NCBI RefSeq assembly: GCF_030316885.1
Contig: NZ_JASZYQ010000003.1
Location: 186,001-250,000, forward strand
From: Variovorax jilinensis
GTDB lineage: Bacteria > Pseudomonadota > Gammaproteobacteria > Burkholderiales > Burkholderiaceae_C
Reading direction: 5' to 3'
Length of the DNA stretch: 64,000 nt
Positions 38,217-47,236 of the stretch are shown piece after piece (the first letter of the stretch is position 1; each line of letters starts with the position of its first letter). Both the position numbers and the translations under genes were made by a program. A model generated the notes under the pieces. It saw only the letters and a program-made list of their open reading frames with translations, was not told the origin of the DNA and searched no databases.

Positions 38217-40745
38217 ATGAAGCCGATTGCCCACCGCGGCATGCGATGCGCGCCGCTGCTCGTCTGCACGCTGCTGCTGGCCGCCTGTTCCAGGGGCCCG
38301 CAGCCCGGCGAGGTGCAGGACGAGGCCAAGCTCGCGGGCCGCGACGCGGCGTCCTTCCCGCACGCCTCGGAGGACTACTTCAAGGACATGGACAACGGCG
38401 TCGCGCTGACGGCCGAGGAGATTCGCGGCCGCAACATGTGGCTGGTCTGGAGCGGCGGCAACGACCGCTTCTGGAACCAGATGAGCGACTACACCTTCGG
38501 CGCCTTCGACCTGCTGAAGGTCATCAGCTCGCATCCGAGCCTGGGCTACTCGCGCGCGAACCGCTGGGAATACCTGGGCCTGGTCAACGAGCCCTGCTTC
38601 GACAACGCGTCGGGTCCGGTCAAGGAGCGCCGCGGGCTGTGGATCGACGTGCGCAGCAAGGACTGCGCGCCCGATCCCTTCGAGAACGAGAGCAAGTACC
38701 CCGGCGTCGCGATCGGCTCGCGCGGCAAGCCGCTGGGCGACGGCACGACGCAGCCGGTGGGCTCCTACTACGGCTATGCCACCGGCGTCGCGGGCCTGCG
38801 CCTGTTCCCGAACCCCGCCTTCGACGAGAAGGCCGCCAAGGCCTGGGACGCCGAGCGCTACTACACCGACCCGGCCTACTACAACCGCAAGGATCTCGTG
38901 CGGCCCTATCGGGTCGGCATGTCCTGCGGCTTCTGCCATATCGGGCCCAGCCCGGTGAAGCCGCCGGCCGATCCGAACCATCCGAAGTTCGAGAACCTCA
39001 GCTCTTCGGTGGGCGCGCAGTACATGTGGGTGGACCGCCTGTTCATCCACAACGCCAACCGGCCCGAGGGCCGCACCAACTACATGTACCAGCTGGCCCA
39101 TACCTACCGGCCCGGCACCATGGACACCTCGCTGGTCTCGACCGACGGGATCAACAACCCGCGCACGATGAACGCGGTCTACGACTTTCCGTCGCGCATG
39201 GCGATGGCGCGGCGCGTCGGCCGCGAGCAGCTGGCCGGCGGCGAGCTCGACAACCGGCAGTTCAACGACTACATCGCGACCGGCCCGCTGACCGAATTCT
39301 TCTCGAAGGCCGATTCGGTGGTCTACACGCCGCACGTGCTCAAGGACGGCGCCGACTCGGTCGGGCTTCTGGGCGCGCTGAACCGGGTCTATCTCAACAT
39401 CGGCCTGTTCAGCGAGGAATGGCTGCTGCATTTCAACCCGGTGGTCGGCGGCAAGACCATCACGCCGATCAAGATCGCCTCGGCGCAGAAGAACTCGAGC
39501 TACTGGCAGGCCACCGAGGCCGGCACGCCGGACACGGCGCTGTTCTTCCTCAAGGCGGCGCAGCCCGATCACCTGAAGGACGCGCCGGGCGGTGCGAAGT
39601 ACCTCGATGCCGACGCCGCCACGCTGGAGCGCGGCAAGCTGGCCTTCGCCGACACCTGCGCGCGCTGCCATTCGAGCAAGGCGCCGCCGCTGCCGGCCGC
39701 GCTGCAGCTCACGCCCGCACGCTGCGCCGGGCCGGGCTACATGGATTGCTTCAAGCGCTACTGGGCCTGGACCCAGACCGACGACTACAAGGCGCAGATG
39801 CGCAAGATCGTGCAGGCGCCGGACTTCCTGCAGTCCAACTACCTGTCGACCGAGGCGCGCATCCCGGTCACTCTGCTGCGCACCAACGCCTGCAGCCCGC
39901 TCGCGACCAACGCGCTCGAAGGCAACATCTGGGACAACTTCTCCTCGCAGACCTACAAGAACCTGCCTTCGGTCGGCACCGTGACGCTCAGCGATCCGTT
40001 CACCGGCGAGCCGAAGCCCTATGCGATGCCCGCAGGCGGGCGCGGCTATACGCGCGTGCCTTCGTTGATCAGCGCCTGGTCGACCGCACCCTTCCTGCTC
40101 AACAACACGCTCGGCGACGCCACGGGCAATCCGTCGGTCGAGAGCCGGATGAAGGTCTTCGACCAGTCGATCGAACAGCTGCTGTGGCCCGAGAAGCGCC
40201 GCGGCGATGCGGTCTTCGGCGACAAGCTCGGCGGCACCATCGACCGCACGACCGAGCGCAGCATGGTGACGATCCCGACCGGTTTCGCGCCCGATTCGCT
40301 GCAGCCGCTGCAGGGCGCGCTGCACCGCTGGCTGCCGTGGCTGGTGCAGGAGGGCGGCGACATCGTGCTCGGCCCCATCCCGCAGGGCGTGCCGGTGAAC
40401 CTGCTGGCCAATCTGAGGCTGCGCGCCGAGGGCGACGTGCTGGGCGACAAGGTGGATCACGTGAAGGATGCCGGGGCGCTGCTTGTGAAGCTCAAGCTCG
40501 CGCTCGCGAGCACGCCGGCCGGCGTCAGCGACGACGAACTGCGCAAGCACTTCGCGGCGCTCGGCGAGCCGATGCTCGAGCTCAGCAAGTGCCGCGACTT
40601 CGTGGTCAACCGCGGCCACTATTTCGGCACCGCGCAGTTCAACCGCCAGGAGGGGCTGAGCGCAGACGAGAAGGCCTTCGGCCGCGAGCCCGAGCTCGGC
40701 GACGAGGACAAGCGCGCGCTGATCGCCTTCCTCAAGACCTTCTGA
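38217..40745 (+). CDS. Di-heme c-type cytochrome lipoprotein
   Basis: An 842-aa exported protein with a lipoprotein signal (lipobox LLAAC, cysteine 24). It has two CxxCH heme-attachment sites: CGFCH at residues 237-241 and CARCH at 481-485. Most of the chain matches no domain I recognise. ATG 38217 is chosen because AGGAGG at 38201-38206 is correctly spaced for it, while an ATG at 38208 lies too close. The GMC oxidoreductase gene follows after 29 nt, so this may be its periplasmic electron acceptor. It heads the six-gene redox cluster. Confidence 0.85.
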   Translation: MKPIAHRGMRCAPLLVCTLLLAACSRGPQPGEVQDEAKLAGRDAASFPHASEDYFKDMDNGVALTAEEIRGRNMWLVWSGGNDRFWNQMSDYTFGAFDLLKVISSHPSLGYSRANRWEYLGLVNEPCFDNASGPVKERRGLWIDVRSKDCAPDPFENESKYPGVAIGSRGKPLGDGTTQPVGSYYGYATGVAGLRLFPNPAFDEKAAKAWDAERYYTDPAYYNRKDLVRPYRVGMSCGFCHIGPSPVKPPADPNHPKFENLSSSVGAQYMWVDRLFIHNANRPEGRTNYMYQLAHTYRPGTMDTSLVSTDGINNPRTMNAVYDFPSRMAMARRVGREQLAGGELDNRQFNDYIATGPLTEFFSKADSVVYTPHVLKDGADSVGLLGALNRVYLNIGLFSEEWLLHFNPVVGGKTITPIKIASAQKNSSYWQATEAGTPDTALFFLKAAQPDHLKDAPGGAKYLDADAATLERGKLAFADTCARCHSSKAPPLPAALQLTPARCAGPGYMDCFKRYWAWTQTDDYKAQMRKIVQAPDFLQSNYLSTEARIPVTLLRTNACSPLATNALEGNIWDNFSSQTYKNLPSVGTVTLSDPFTGEPKPYAMPAGGRGYTRVPSLISAWSTAPFLLNNTLGDATGNPSVESRMKVFDQSIEQLLWPEKRRGDAVFGDKLGGTIDRTTERSMVTIPTGFAPDSLQPLQGALHRWLPWLVQEGGDIVLGPIPQGVPVNLLANLRLRAEGDVLGDKVDHVKDAGALLVKLKLALASTPAGVSDDELRKHFAALGEPMLELSKCRDFVVNRGHYFGTAQFNRQEGLSADEKAFGREPELGDEDKRALIAFLKTF

Positions 40746-40774
40746 ACGCCGCGCCGCCCGAAAACGAACCCGGC

Positions 40775-42676
40775 ATGGACGGCGCCGATGCTGCAAACCT
40801 CCGCGACGACTGGGACTACGTGATCGTCGGCTCCGGTGCCGGCGGCGGCACGCTGGCCGCGCGGCTGGCAGAGGCCGGCATGCGCGTCTTCCTGCTCGAT
40901 GCCGGCGGCGACCCGCGCGGTGGCGATGCGCCTGCCACCCCGCAGCCTGGCCTGCCCGACGACTACGACGTGCCGGCCTTCCATGCCTTCGCCTGCGAGA
41001 ACCCGGCCATGCGCTGGGACTTCCACGTGCGCCACTACGCCGACGAGACACAGCAGGTGCGCGACTGGAAGTACCGGGCCGGGCAGGGCGTGCTGTACCC
41101 GCGCGCCGCCGGGCTCGGCGGCTGCACCTCGCACAACGCGATGATCTTCATGCTGCCGCACGCCTCGGACTGGAACCACATCGCGCGCCTGACCGGTGAT
41201 TCGTCCTGGCGCGCCACCCCCATGCGGCGCTACGCCCTGCGCATCGAGGACTGCCGGCACCGGCCCGTGTGGCGCGCGCTGCGGCATCTCGGGCTCGACC
41301 CGACCGGCCACGGCTGGAGCGGCTGGCTCCGCACGGAGAAGGCGCTGCCGCTGTCGGTGCTCGGCGACCATGGGCTCATGCGCGTGCTGCGCGATACGGC
41401 GGGCACCTTCACGCGCAGCCTGCCGACACCTCTCGCGAGCACCTGGCGCTGGCTGCGCGGCGGGCTCGGCGACCCGAATTCGAAGCGCAGGCGCGCGGGC
41501 AGCTTCGAAGGCATCTGCTACACGCCGCTTGCGACCTCGGGACACCGGCGCAGCGGCGTGCGCGAACGGCTGCTCGACGTCGCGCGACGCCACCCCGACC
41601 GGCTCCACATCGAACTCGATGCGCTCGCGACGCGCGTGCTCTTCGATGCCGACGGCGGCGCCAGCGGCGTCGCCTACCTGAAGGGCGCGCGCCTCTACCG
41701 CGCCCATGCGGCGCCGAGCACGGACCCGGGCCTGCAGCGCGAGGTGCACGCCCGGCGCGAGGTCGTGCTGTGCGGCGGAACCTTCAACACGCCGCAACTG
41801 CTGATGCTCTCGGGCATCGGCCCGGCGGATGAGCTGCGGGCGCATGGCATCACGCTGCGCGTCGACCTGCCCGGCGTCGGCAGCAACCTGCAGGACCGCT
41901 ACGAAGTGGCGATCACGCACCGCATGCGCGCACCCTGGGATGTGCTCGAAGGCGCGCGCTTCGAACGCGACGACCCGCTCTGGCAGCGCTGGCAGGGCAG
42001 TCGCTCGGGCATGTACGCGTCAAACGGAGCCGCGCTCGGCGTCATTCAGCGCTCGCGCGCAGCGCGGCGGCAGGGCCACGAACCCGACATCTTCTGCATG
42101 GCGCTGCTGGCCCGCTTCGAGGGCTACTTCAGCGGTTTCTCCCACTGGATCCGCGACCAGCCCGACCAGCTGACCTGGGCCGTGCTGAAGGCGCACACGA
42201 GGAACCGCGCCGGCACGGTGCGACTGGCTTCGGCCGACCCGCGCGACATGCCGCGCATCGACTTCCGATACTTCGAGGAAGGCAGCGACGCCGCCGGCGA
42301 GGACCTGCAGGCGGTCGTGCAGGCCATCCGCATGGTGCGCGCGATGACCGCGCCCCTGATCCGCAGCGGCTGGATCGCCGAGGAGACGGCGCCGGGCGCG
42401 CAGGCCGACAGCGACGACGACCTGGCGCGCTACGTGCGCGATACCGCCTGGGGCCACCATGCCTCGGGCAGCTGCGCCATCGGCGATGCGGCGCGCGGCG
42501 GGGTGGTCGACAGCACCTTCACGGTGCATGGCGTCAAGCGGCTGCGCGTGGTCGATGCCTCGGTCTTTCCGCGGATTCCGGGCTTCTTCGTCGCGGCCGC
42601 GATCTGCATGGTGGCCGAGAAGGCCGCAGACGTGATGCTGAGCGCGTCGGGGGGCACACCTCTTTCGGCAAATTGA
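40775..42676 (+). CDS. GMC-family FAD-dependent oxidoreductase
   Basis: A 633-aa glucose-methanol-choline oxidoreductase. The FAD dinucleotide-binding motif GSGAGGGTLAARL is near residue 20. The second family signature, GTFNTPQLLMLSGIGP, lies around residues 333-348. The catalytic His pair is His561/His562 in WGHHASGSC, and the C-terminal VVDASVFPRIPG is standard. No Tat or Sec signal is seen, so the enzyme looks cytoplasmic, which is puzzling beside an exported cytochrome. Oxidase versus dehydrogenase activity cannot be told. The frame is open far upstream; ATG 40775 fits the family N-terminus. Confidence 0.9.
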   Translation: MDGADAANLRDDWDYVIVGSGAGGGTLAARLAEAGMRVFLLDAGGDPRGGDAPATPQPGLPDDYDVPAFHAFACENPAMRWDFHVRHYADETQQVRDWKYRAGQGVLYPRAAGLGGCTSHNAMIFMLPHASDWNHIARLTGDSSWRATPMRRYALRIEDCRHRPVWRALRHLGLDPTGHGWSGWLRTEKALPLSVLGDHGLMRVLRDTAGTFTRSLPTPLASTWRWLRGGLGDPNSKRRRAGSFEGICYTPLATSGHRRSGVRERLLDVARRHPDRLHIELDALATRVLFDADGGASGVAYLKGARLYRAHAAPSTDPGLQREVHARREVVLCGGTFNTPQLLMLSGIGPADELRAHGITLRVDLPGVGSNLQDRYEVAITHRMRAPWDVLEGARFERDDPLWQRWQGSRSGMYASNGAALGVIQRSRAARRQGHEPDIFCMALLARFEGYFSGFSHWIRDQPDQLTWAVLKAHTRNRAGTVRLASADPRDMPRIDFRYFEEGSDAAGEDLQAVVQAIRMVRAMTAPLIRSGWIAEETAPGAQADSDDDLARYVRDTAWGHHASGSCAIGDAARGGVVDSTFTVHGVKRLRVVDASVFPRIPGFFVAAAICMVAEKAADVMLSASGGTPLSAN

Positions 42677-42740
42677 CGGGGCCCATGGGCGGGCCGACAC
42701 TTTCCAATCACCAGCGGGGCTTCCCCGGAGGAGAGAGCAC

Positions 42741-43172
42741 ATGGCCTATGACGTGCAACAGCTGCTCGACATGTCGCAGCAGCAGCTCGATGACCTGTTC
42801 CGCGCCAGTCCGCCGGGCGACATCCCCGACGGCGAGGCCGACGGCACCGCGATCATCGCGCCCGGCACGCGCTACACCGAGTCGATCGCGAAGATCATCA
42901 ACGTCTTCGGCTGGCAGGGAAAGGTGTTCGACGGCGCCAAGGGCGTGCTGAAGAACAAGGTCAGCATCCTCGGCGTGCAGGCGATCGTGGCCAAGGTCTA
43001 CGAGGACGAGAGCTGGCTCGACGGCAAGCCGTGCATCGTGCTCGACTACTCCGACACCTCGTTCGTGGCGCAGTACATCCGCGACGAGATCCGGCTGATC
43101 TCGCCGGACTTCTATCTCGGCAAGGTGTACTGGGGGCGCGAGCGGCTGATCGACTTCTGCCTCAAGTTCTGA
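42741..43172 (+). CDS. Unrecognised 143-aa protein of the redox cluster
   Basis: A 143-aa soluble, acidic protein with no signal peptide, membrane segment or recognised domain. The C-terminal half alternates hydrophobic strands and turns (GKPCIVLDYSDTS, then IRDEIRLISPDFYLGKVYWG), suggesting a small beta-rich fold. A strong ribosome-binding site GGAGGAGAG ends 5 nt before ATG 42741. It is flanked by the GMC oxidoreductase (64 nt upstream) and the duplicated membrane protein (4 nt downstream), so co-function with them is likely. Confidence 0.8.
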   Translation: MAYDVQQLLDMSQQQLDDLFRASPPGDIPDGEADGTAIIAPGTRYTESIAKIINVFGWQGKVFDGAKGVLKNKVSILGVQAIVAKVYEDESWLDGKPCIVLDYSDTSFVAQYIRDEIRLISPDFYLGKVYWGRERLIDFCLKF

Positions 43173-43176
43173 TGCG

Positions 43177-44505
43177 GTGACGCCCCAATCGCATTTCATG
43201 GTGGTGGCGCCTGTTGCCACGGGCCGCGAGACCGCGCTGCGGCAGCTGCTCGACACCCTGAACCTGAAGCCCGGCATGGCCGATCCCGCGCACCCGGTGC
43301 TGCCCTTCGGCGTCTTCGGACGGCTGCATTTCGCCCGCTTCGCGATCCTCACCGACGGCACCATGGCCGACCTCGAGGTGTTCGACCTGCCGCGCCCGCG
43401 CGTGCCGCTCTACCTGAGCTTTCTCGGCGAGTGCGACGGACCGGCACGGTCGCAGCTGGCCGAGTTCGTGCAGCACGCGGGCGAGGGCCTGCGCCGCATC
43501 TTCGGCCATTGCGAGAGCTTCGACGACGGCGGCGATCTGCTGGAGTGGCTCGAGGCCCATTCGGTGCCGGTCGGCGCCGGCTACGTCAACCGCATCGGCC
43601 GTACCGTGCGGCAGATCCGAGAGAACAGCGCGCTGCAGCGCGCGCTGTCGTCGCAGGTGCCACGCGACATCGCGGCCGAGGCGATCGATGCGCAGGCGCT
43701 GCGGCTGCTCCTGCTGCGCTTCGTGCAGCAGGAGCAGCTCGAGGGCCGGCTGCTGCTGAGCTCGCCCGAACGCACGCCCACGCGATGGCTGCTGCGCAAC
43801 TTCCTGCATGCGGCAGCGCCGCTGCTGGTCGCGGCCTTGCTGCTGATCGCGATGGTCTGCTGGCCTTGGCTGCTGCCGCTCATGCTGCTGCTGGTGCTCG
43901 GCGTGCTGTGGCAGCTGCGCTGGCACGAGCGGCGCGACCCCGAGTTCTGCCCGCGGCCCGATCGCGGCGCGCTGCTCGCGATGCAGCGGCTCGAGGACCA
44001 CGACCTCACGAACAGCTTCACGGCGCTCGGTCCGGTCAAGCCCGGGCTGTTCCGGCGCTGGCTCACGCGCGCGATCCTCTATGCGATCGACTATGCGTGC
44101 CGCCATGTGTTCGGGCGCGGGCACCTCGCACGGGTGCAGACCATCCATTTCGCGCGCTGGGTGTTCATGGACGACCGCCGGCGCGTGCTGTTCGCGAGCA
44201 GCTACGACGGCAGCCACGAGAGCTACATGGACGACTTCATCCACAAGGCGGCCTGGGGGCTGAACCTGATCTTCAGCAACGGCTTCGGCTGGCCGCGCAC
44301 CGACTGGCTGATCAAGGGCGGCGCGCGGCACGAGCAGCGCTTCAAGTACTACCAGCGGCGCCACCAGTTGCCCACACAGGTCTGGTACAAGGCCTACCCC
44401 GGCCTCACGCTCGCCGACCTCGAACGCCACGACGCGATCCGGGCCGGCTTCGACCTGCACGAGATGAGCGACGAACAGGCGCTGGCCTGGCTCCGGCTGC
44501 TATGA
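43177..44505 (+). CDS. Membrane protein with two HFAR-motif modules flanking a transmembrane hairpin
   Basis: A 442-aa protein starting at GTG 43177. Two related modules are visible: HFARF at residues 51-55, then DG at 87-88, GL at 104-105 and IF at 108-109; and HFARW at 324-328, then DG at 344-345, GL at 361-362 and IF at 365-366. The DG-GL-IF spacing is identical in both. Between them, about residues 208-248 form two hydrophobic helices. No family is recognised. The alternation of strands and helices could be a ferredoxin-like fold as in Dyp peroxidases, which is inference. It overlaps the Dyp peroxidase gene by 4 nt. Confidence 0.82.
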   Translation: MTPQSHFMVVAPVATGRETALRQLLDTLNLKPGMADPAHPVLPFGVFGRLHFARFAILTDGTMADLEVFDLPRPRVPLYLSFLGECDGPARSQLAEFVQHAGEGLRRIFGHCESFDDGGDLLEWLEAHSVPVGAGYVNRIGRTVRQIRENSALQRALSSQVPRDIAAEAIDAQALRLLLLRFVQQEQLEGRLLLSSPERTPTRWLLRNFLHAAAPLLVAALLLIAMVCWPWLLPLMLLLVLGVLWQLRWHERRDPEFCPRPDRGALLAMQRLEDHDLTNSFTALGPVKPGLFRRWLTRAILYAIDYACRHVFGRGHLARVQTIHFARWVFMDDRRRVLFASSYDGSHESYMDDFIHKAAWGLNLIFSNGFGWPRTDWLIKGGARHEQRFKYYQRRHQLPTQVWYKAYPGLTLADLERHDAIRAGFDLHEMSDEQALAWLRLL

Positions 44506-46004
44506 ACCACCTGCCCACGGTCGACTACGACGACATCCAGGGCCTGGTGCGCTTCGGCTACCGGCGCCTCACGCAGGCCTCCTTCCTGTTGCTGCGCGTG
44601 CGCGATGCGCAGGCTGCACGGAACTGGATCGCCGAGGCGCCGGTGAGCAGCGCGGCAACGCAGGAGCCTCCGCCCACCACCGCGCTGCAGCTGGCCTTCA
44701 CGAGTGCAGGGCTGGCGGCGCTGGGCGTGCCGGGCGACATCGTCGACGGGTTCTCGCACGAGTTCATCGTCGGCATGGCCAGCGACGAGAGCCGCTCGCG
44801 CCGGCTCGGCGACATCGGCCCCAACGATCCGGCCGGCTGGCAATGGGGTGGCGCGCCCGATCGCCTGCCGCACCTGCTGCTGATGCTCTATGCGGTGCCC
44901 GGCGAACTCGGCCCCTGGGCCGAGCGCGTGCTCGCAGGCTGCGGAGAAGGCTTCGATCAGATCGGTGTGCTGTCGACCTCCGACATGGACGGCGTCGAGC
45001 CCTTCGGCTTCGCCGACGGCATCTCGGAGCCCGCGCTCGACTGGCAGCGCGAACGCCGCGTGCGCGACGAGGAGCGCACCGCCTACGACAACCGTTCCTG
45101 CCTCGGCGAATACCTGCTCGGTTATCCGAACGAGTACGGCGCCTACACCGACCGTCCCCTGATCGACCCGGCGCGCGATTCCGGCACGATGCTGCCGAAG
45201 GCCGAGGACGCGCCCGCGCTGGCCGACCTCGGGCGCAACGGCAGCTATCTCGTGCTGCGCCAGCTGCAGCAGGACGTCGCGGGCTTCTGGCGCTTCGTCG
45301 ATACGCAGGTCGGCGGCGATCCGATGCTGCGGCAGCGCCTGGCCGAAACCCTGGTCGGCCGCACCATGGCCGGCGAGCCGCTGATGGGCGACACCGGCGA
45401 GCGCATTCCCGGCGAGGACGATCCGCGCAACAGCTTCACCTATGCCGACGACCGCGAAGGCCTGCGCTGCCCGATCGGCGCCCATATCCGGCGCAGCAAC
45501 CCGCGCAACGCCGACCTGCCGCCCGGACCGCCCGGCTTCGTCTCGTGGGCCCGGCGCACGCTGGGCTTCGACGCCGAGGCCCTGGCGGCGGACCGGGTCT
45601 CGTCCACGCGCTTTCACCGGCTGCTGCGGCGCGGCCGCGAATACGGCCGGGGTGTGTCGCTCGAACAGGCACTGGCGGGCATGCCGGTGGCCGACGGCGA
45701 TGCCACGGGCCTGCACTTCATCTGCCTGGGCGCCAACATCGCGCGGCAGTTCGAGTTCGTGCAGTCGGCCTGGCTCGCGGGGCTGCGCTTCGATGGGCTG
45801 GCCGACGAGAGCGATCCGCTGATCGGCCACCACCTGCCGCGCGCCGACGGCACGCCCACCGACGGCTTCTCGGTGCCGCTCGAATCGGGCCCCGACCGCC
45901 GGGTCTGCGGCCTGCCGCAGTTCGTGACGGTGCAGGGCGGGGCCTACTTCTTCCTGCCCGGCCTGCGCGCGCTGCGCTACCTGTCGAAGGGGTCGCCGCC
46001 ATGA
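44502..46004 (+). CDS. Dyp-type heme peroxidase
   Basis: A 500-aa dye-decolorizing peroxidase. The hallmark GxxDG motif is GFADG at residues 169-173, with Asp172 as the distal catalytic acid. The proximal heme ligand is His328 in CPIGAHIRRSNPR, and RRGREYGRG supplies the distal-side basic residues. No signal peptide is present, so it is probably cytoplasmic or encapsulated. Its length fits the larger classes (C/D type). ATG 44502 overlaps the previous stop as ATGA, and its own stop overlaps the catalase-fold gene. Confidence 0.92.
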   Translation: MNHLPTVDYDDIQGLVRFGYRRLTQASFLLLRVRDAQAARNWIAEAPVSSAATQEPPPTTALQLAFTSAGLAALGVPGDIVDGFSHEFIVGMASDESRSRRLGDIGPNDPAGWQWGGAPDRLPHLLLMLYAVPGELGPWAERVLAGCGEGFDQIGVLSTSDMDGVEPFGFADGISEPALDWQRERRVRDEERTAYDNRSCLGEYLLGYPNEYGAYTDRPLIDPARDSGTMLPKAEDAPALADLGRNGSYLVLRQLQQDVAGFWRFVDTQVGGDPMLRQRLAETLVGRTMAGEPLMGDTGERIPGEDDPRNSFTYADDREGLRCPIGAHIRRSNPRNADLPPGPPGFVSWARRTLGFDAEALAADRVSSTRFHRLLRRGREYGRGVSLEQALAGMPVADGDATGLHFICLGANIARQFEFVQSAWLAGLRFDGLADESDPLIGHHLPRADGTPTDGFSVPLESGPDRRVCGLPQFVTVQGGAYFFLPGLRALRYLSKGSPP

Positions 46005-47227
46005 ACTCGAACATCAGCCGCCCGACGCCGCGCGCCAACACCGGCTCGGCCTGGCGCAACCTCGTGAGCGACGGCGGCATGGCGATGATCCGCCTCGAGC
46101 GCCGATTCGACCCGCTGCTGCGGCCGGCCTTCGATGCCCTGCTGCGCGATCCGCTGGCGCGCTTCACCACCTACCTCATCAACCGCAACCGTGTCGACGA
46201 AGGCCTCGCACTGGCCGAGGAGAGGCCGCTCCCCGACGAGGAGGCGTACATCGATTCGATCGTCAAGAGCTTCACGCGGCAGATGACCGACCTCTGGAAG
46301 CCCGGCGGCTTCGAGCGCGGCGGCAACACCAAGACGCAGGGCCTGGTGCGCGGCGAGTTCACGGTTCACGACGACATCCCGCCGCACATGAAGCGCGGCA
46401 TCTACGCGCAGCCGCAGACCTTCCGTGCCTGGGTGCGCTTCTCGGGGCCGGGGCCCTACATCACGCCCGACATCGACGACGTCGGCTTCATGAGCATCAG
46501 CATCAAGCTCATGGGCGTGCCGGGCGAGAAGCTCATGCCCGAGGAGCAGCACACGCTCGACATGTTCGCGGTCTCGACGCCCACCTTCGTCACGCCCGAC
46601 ACCCGCGCCAACGCGGCGCTGCAGCGCGAGAGCGTGAAGAACGCGCAGATCTTCTACTTCGTGAACCTGCGCGAATCGCACGTGCTCGACCTGGTGATGC
46701 AGTCGCTCTTCATCAAGACCCAGAGCAGCCCCTTCGAGGCGCCTTATTTCAGCTGCGTGCCCTATCTGATGGGAGAAGGGCAGGCGATGCAGTATTCGGT
46801 CTGGCCCAGGAGCAGCAAGCGCACGCCGATTCCGCGGCTGCCGCTGCGTCCGCCCGACGACTACCTGCGCCAGGCGATGGTGGCCTCGCTGGCCGATGGT
46901 GACGTCGAGCTCGAGATCCGCATGCAGATGCAGACCGACCCGCACCTGATGCCGATCGAGAACGCGGCCGTGCTGTGGCCCGAACGGCTGTCGCCGCGCA
47001 TCCCGGTGGCGACGCTGCGGCTGCCACGCCAGGTCTTCGATTCCCCGGCGCAGATGGAATTCGCCAAGCGCCTTTCCTACAACCCCTGGCACACGATCGC
47101 CGAGCATCGGCCGCTGGGCAACCAGAGCCGTGCGCGACAGCGCATGTACTGGGAGCTCGCGAAGCTCCGGCATTCGATGAACGCCGTGCCGCACTACGAA
47201 CCCGACGGCGACGAGACCTTCGATTGA
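46001..47227 (+). CDS. Catalase-fold heme protein lacking the distal histidine
   Basis: A 408-aa member of the catalase-related superfamily, well short of standard catalases (about 480 or more). The core RGEFTVHDDIP and AWVRFSG (residues 133-139) match. The proximal signature is Arg379, Tyr383 as axial heme ligand, and Arg390, with the same spacing as classical catalases. The distal His-Ala-Lys position instead reads Asn109-Thr-Lys, so ordinary catalase chemistry is doubtful. Allene-oxide-synthase-like or other hydroperoxide chemistry is possible (inference). It overlaps the Dyp gene by 4 nt and ends only 9 nt from the convergent GST gene. Confidence 0.88.
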   Translation: MNSNISRPTPRANTGSAWRNLVSDGGMAMIRLERRFDPLLRPAFDALLRDPLARFTTYLINRNRVDEGLALAEERPLPDEEAYIDSIVKSFTRQMTDLWKPGGFERGGNTKTQGLVRGEFTVHDDIPPHMKRGIYAQPQTFRAWVRFSGPGPYITPDIDDVGFMSISIKLMGVPGEKLMPEEQHTLDMFAVSTPTFVTPDTRANAALQRESVKNAQIFYFVNLRESHVLDLVMQSLFIKTQSSPFEAPYFSCVPYLMGEGQAMQYSVWPRSSKRTPIPRLPLRPPDDYLRQAMVASLADGDVELEIRMQMQTDPHLMPIENAAVLWPERLSPRIPVATLRLPRQVFDSPAQMEFAKRLSYNPWHTIAEHRPLGNQSRARQRMYWELAKLRHSMNAVPHYEPDGDETFD

Positions 47228-47236
47228 ACCGATGCG

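Noticed and set aside
35024..38329. 1101-codon open frame on the minus strand running through the MocR gene and on opposite the DHA2 exporter
   Set aside because: Only the last 469 codons match a protein family. The rest is Arg/Gly/His-rich translation opposite the exporter gene, a by-product of high GC.
38144..40774. N-terminal 877 codons in frame with the GMC oxidoreductase, which could suggest a giant fusion
   Set aside because: This stretch is a frame-shifted reading of the di-heme lipoprotein gene. The real GMC start at 40775 has the correct FAD-domain position.
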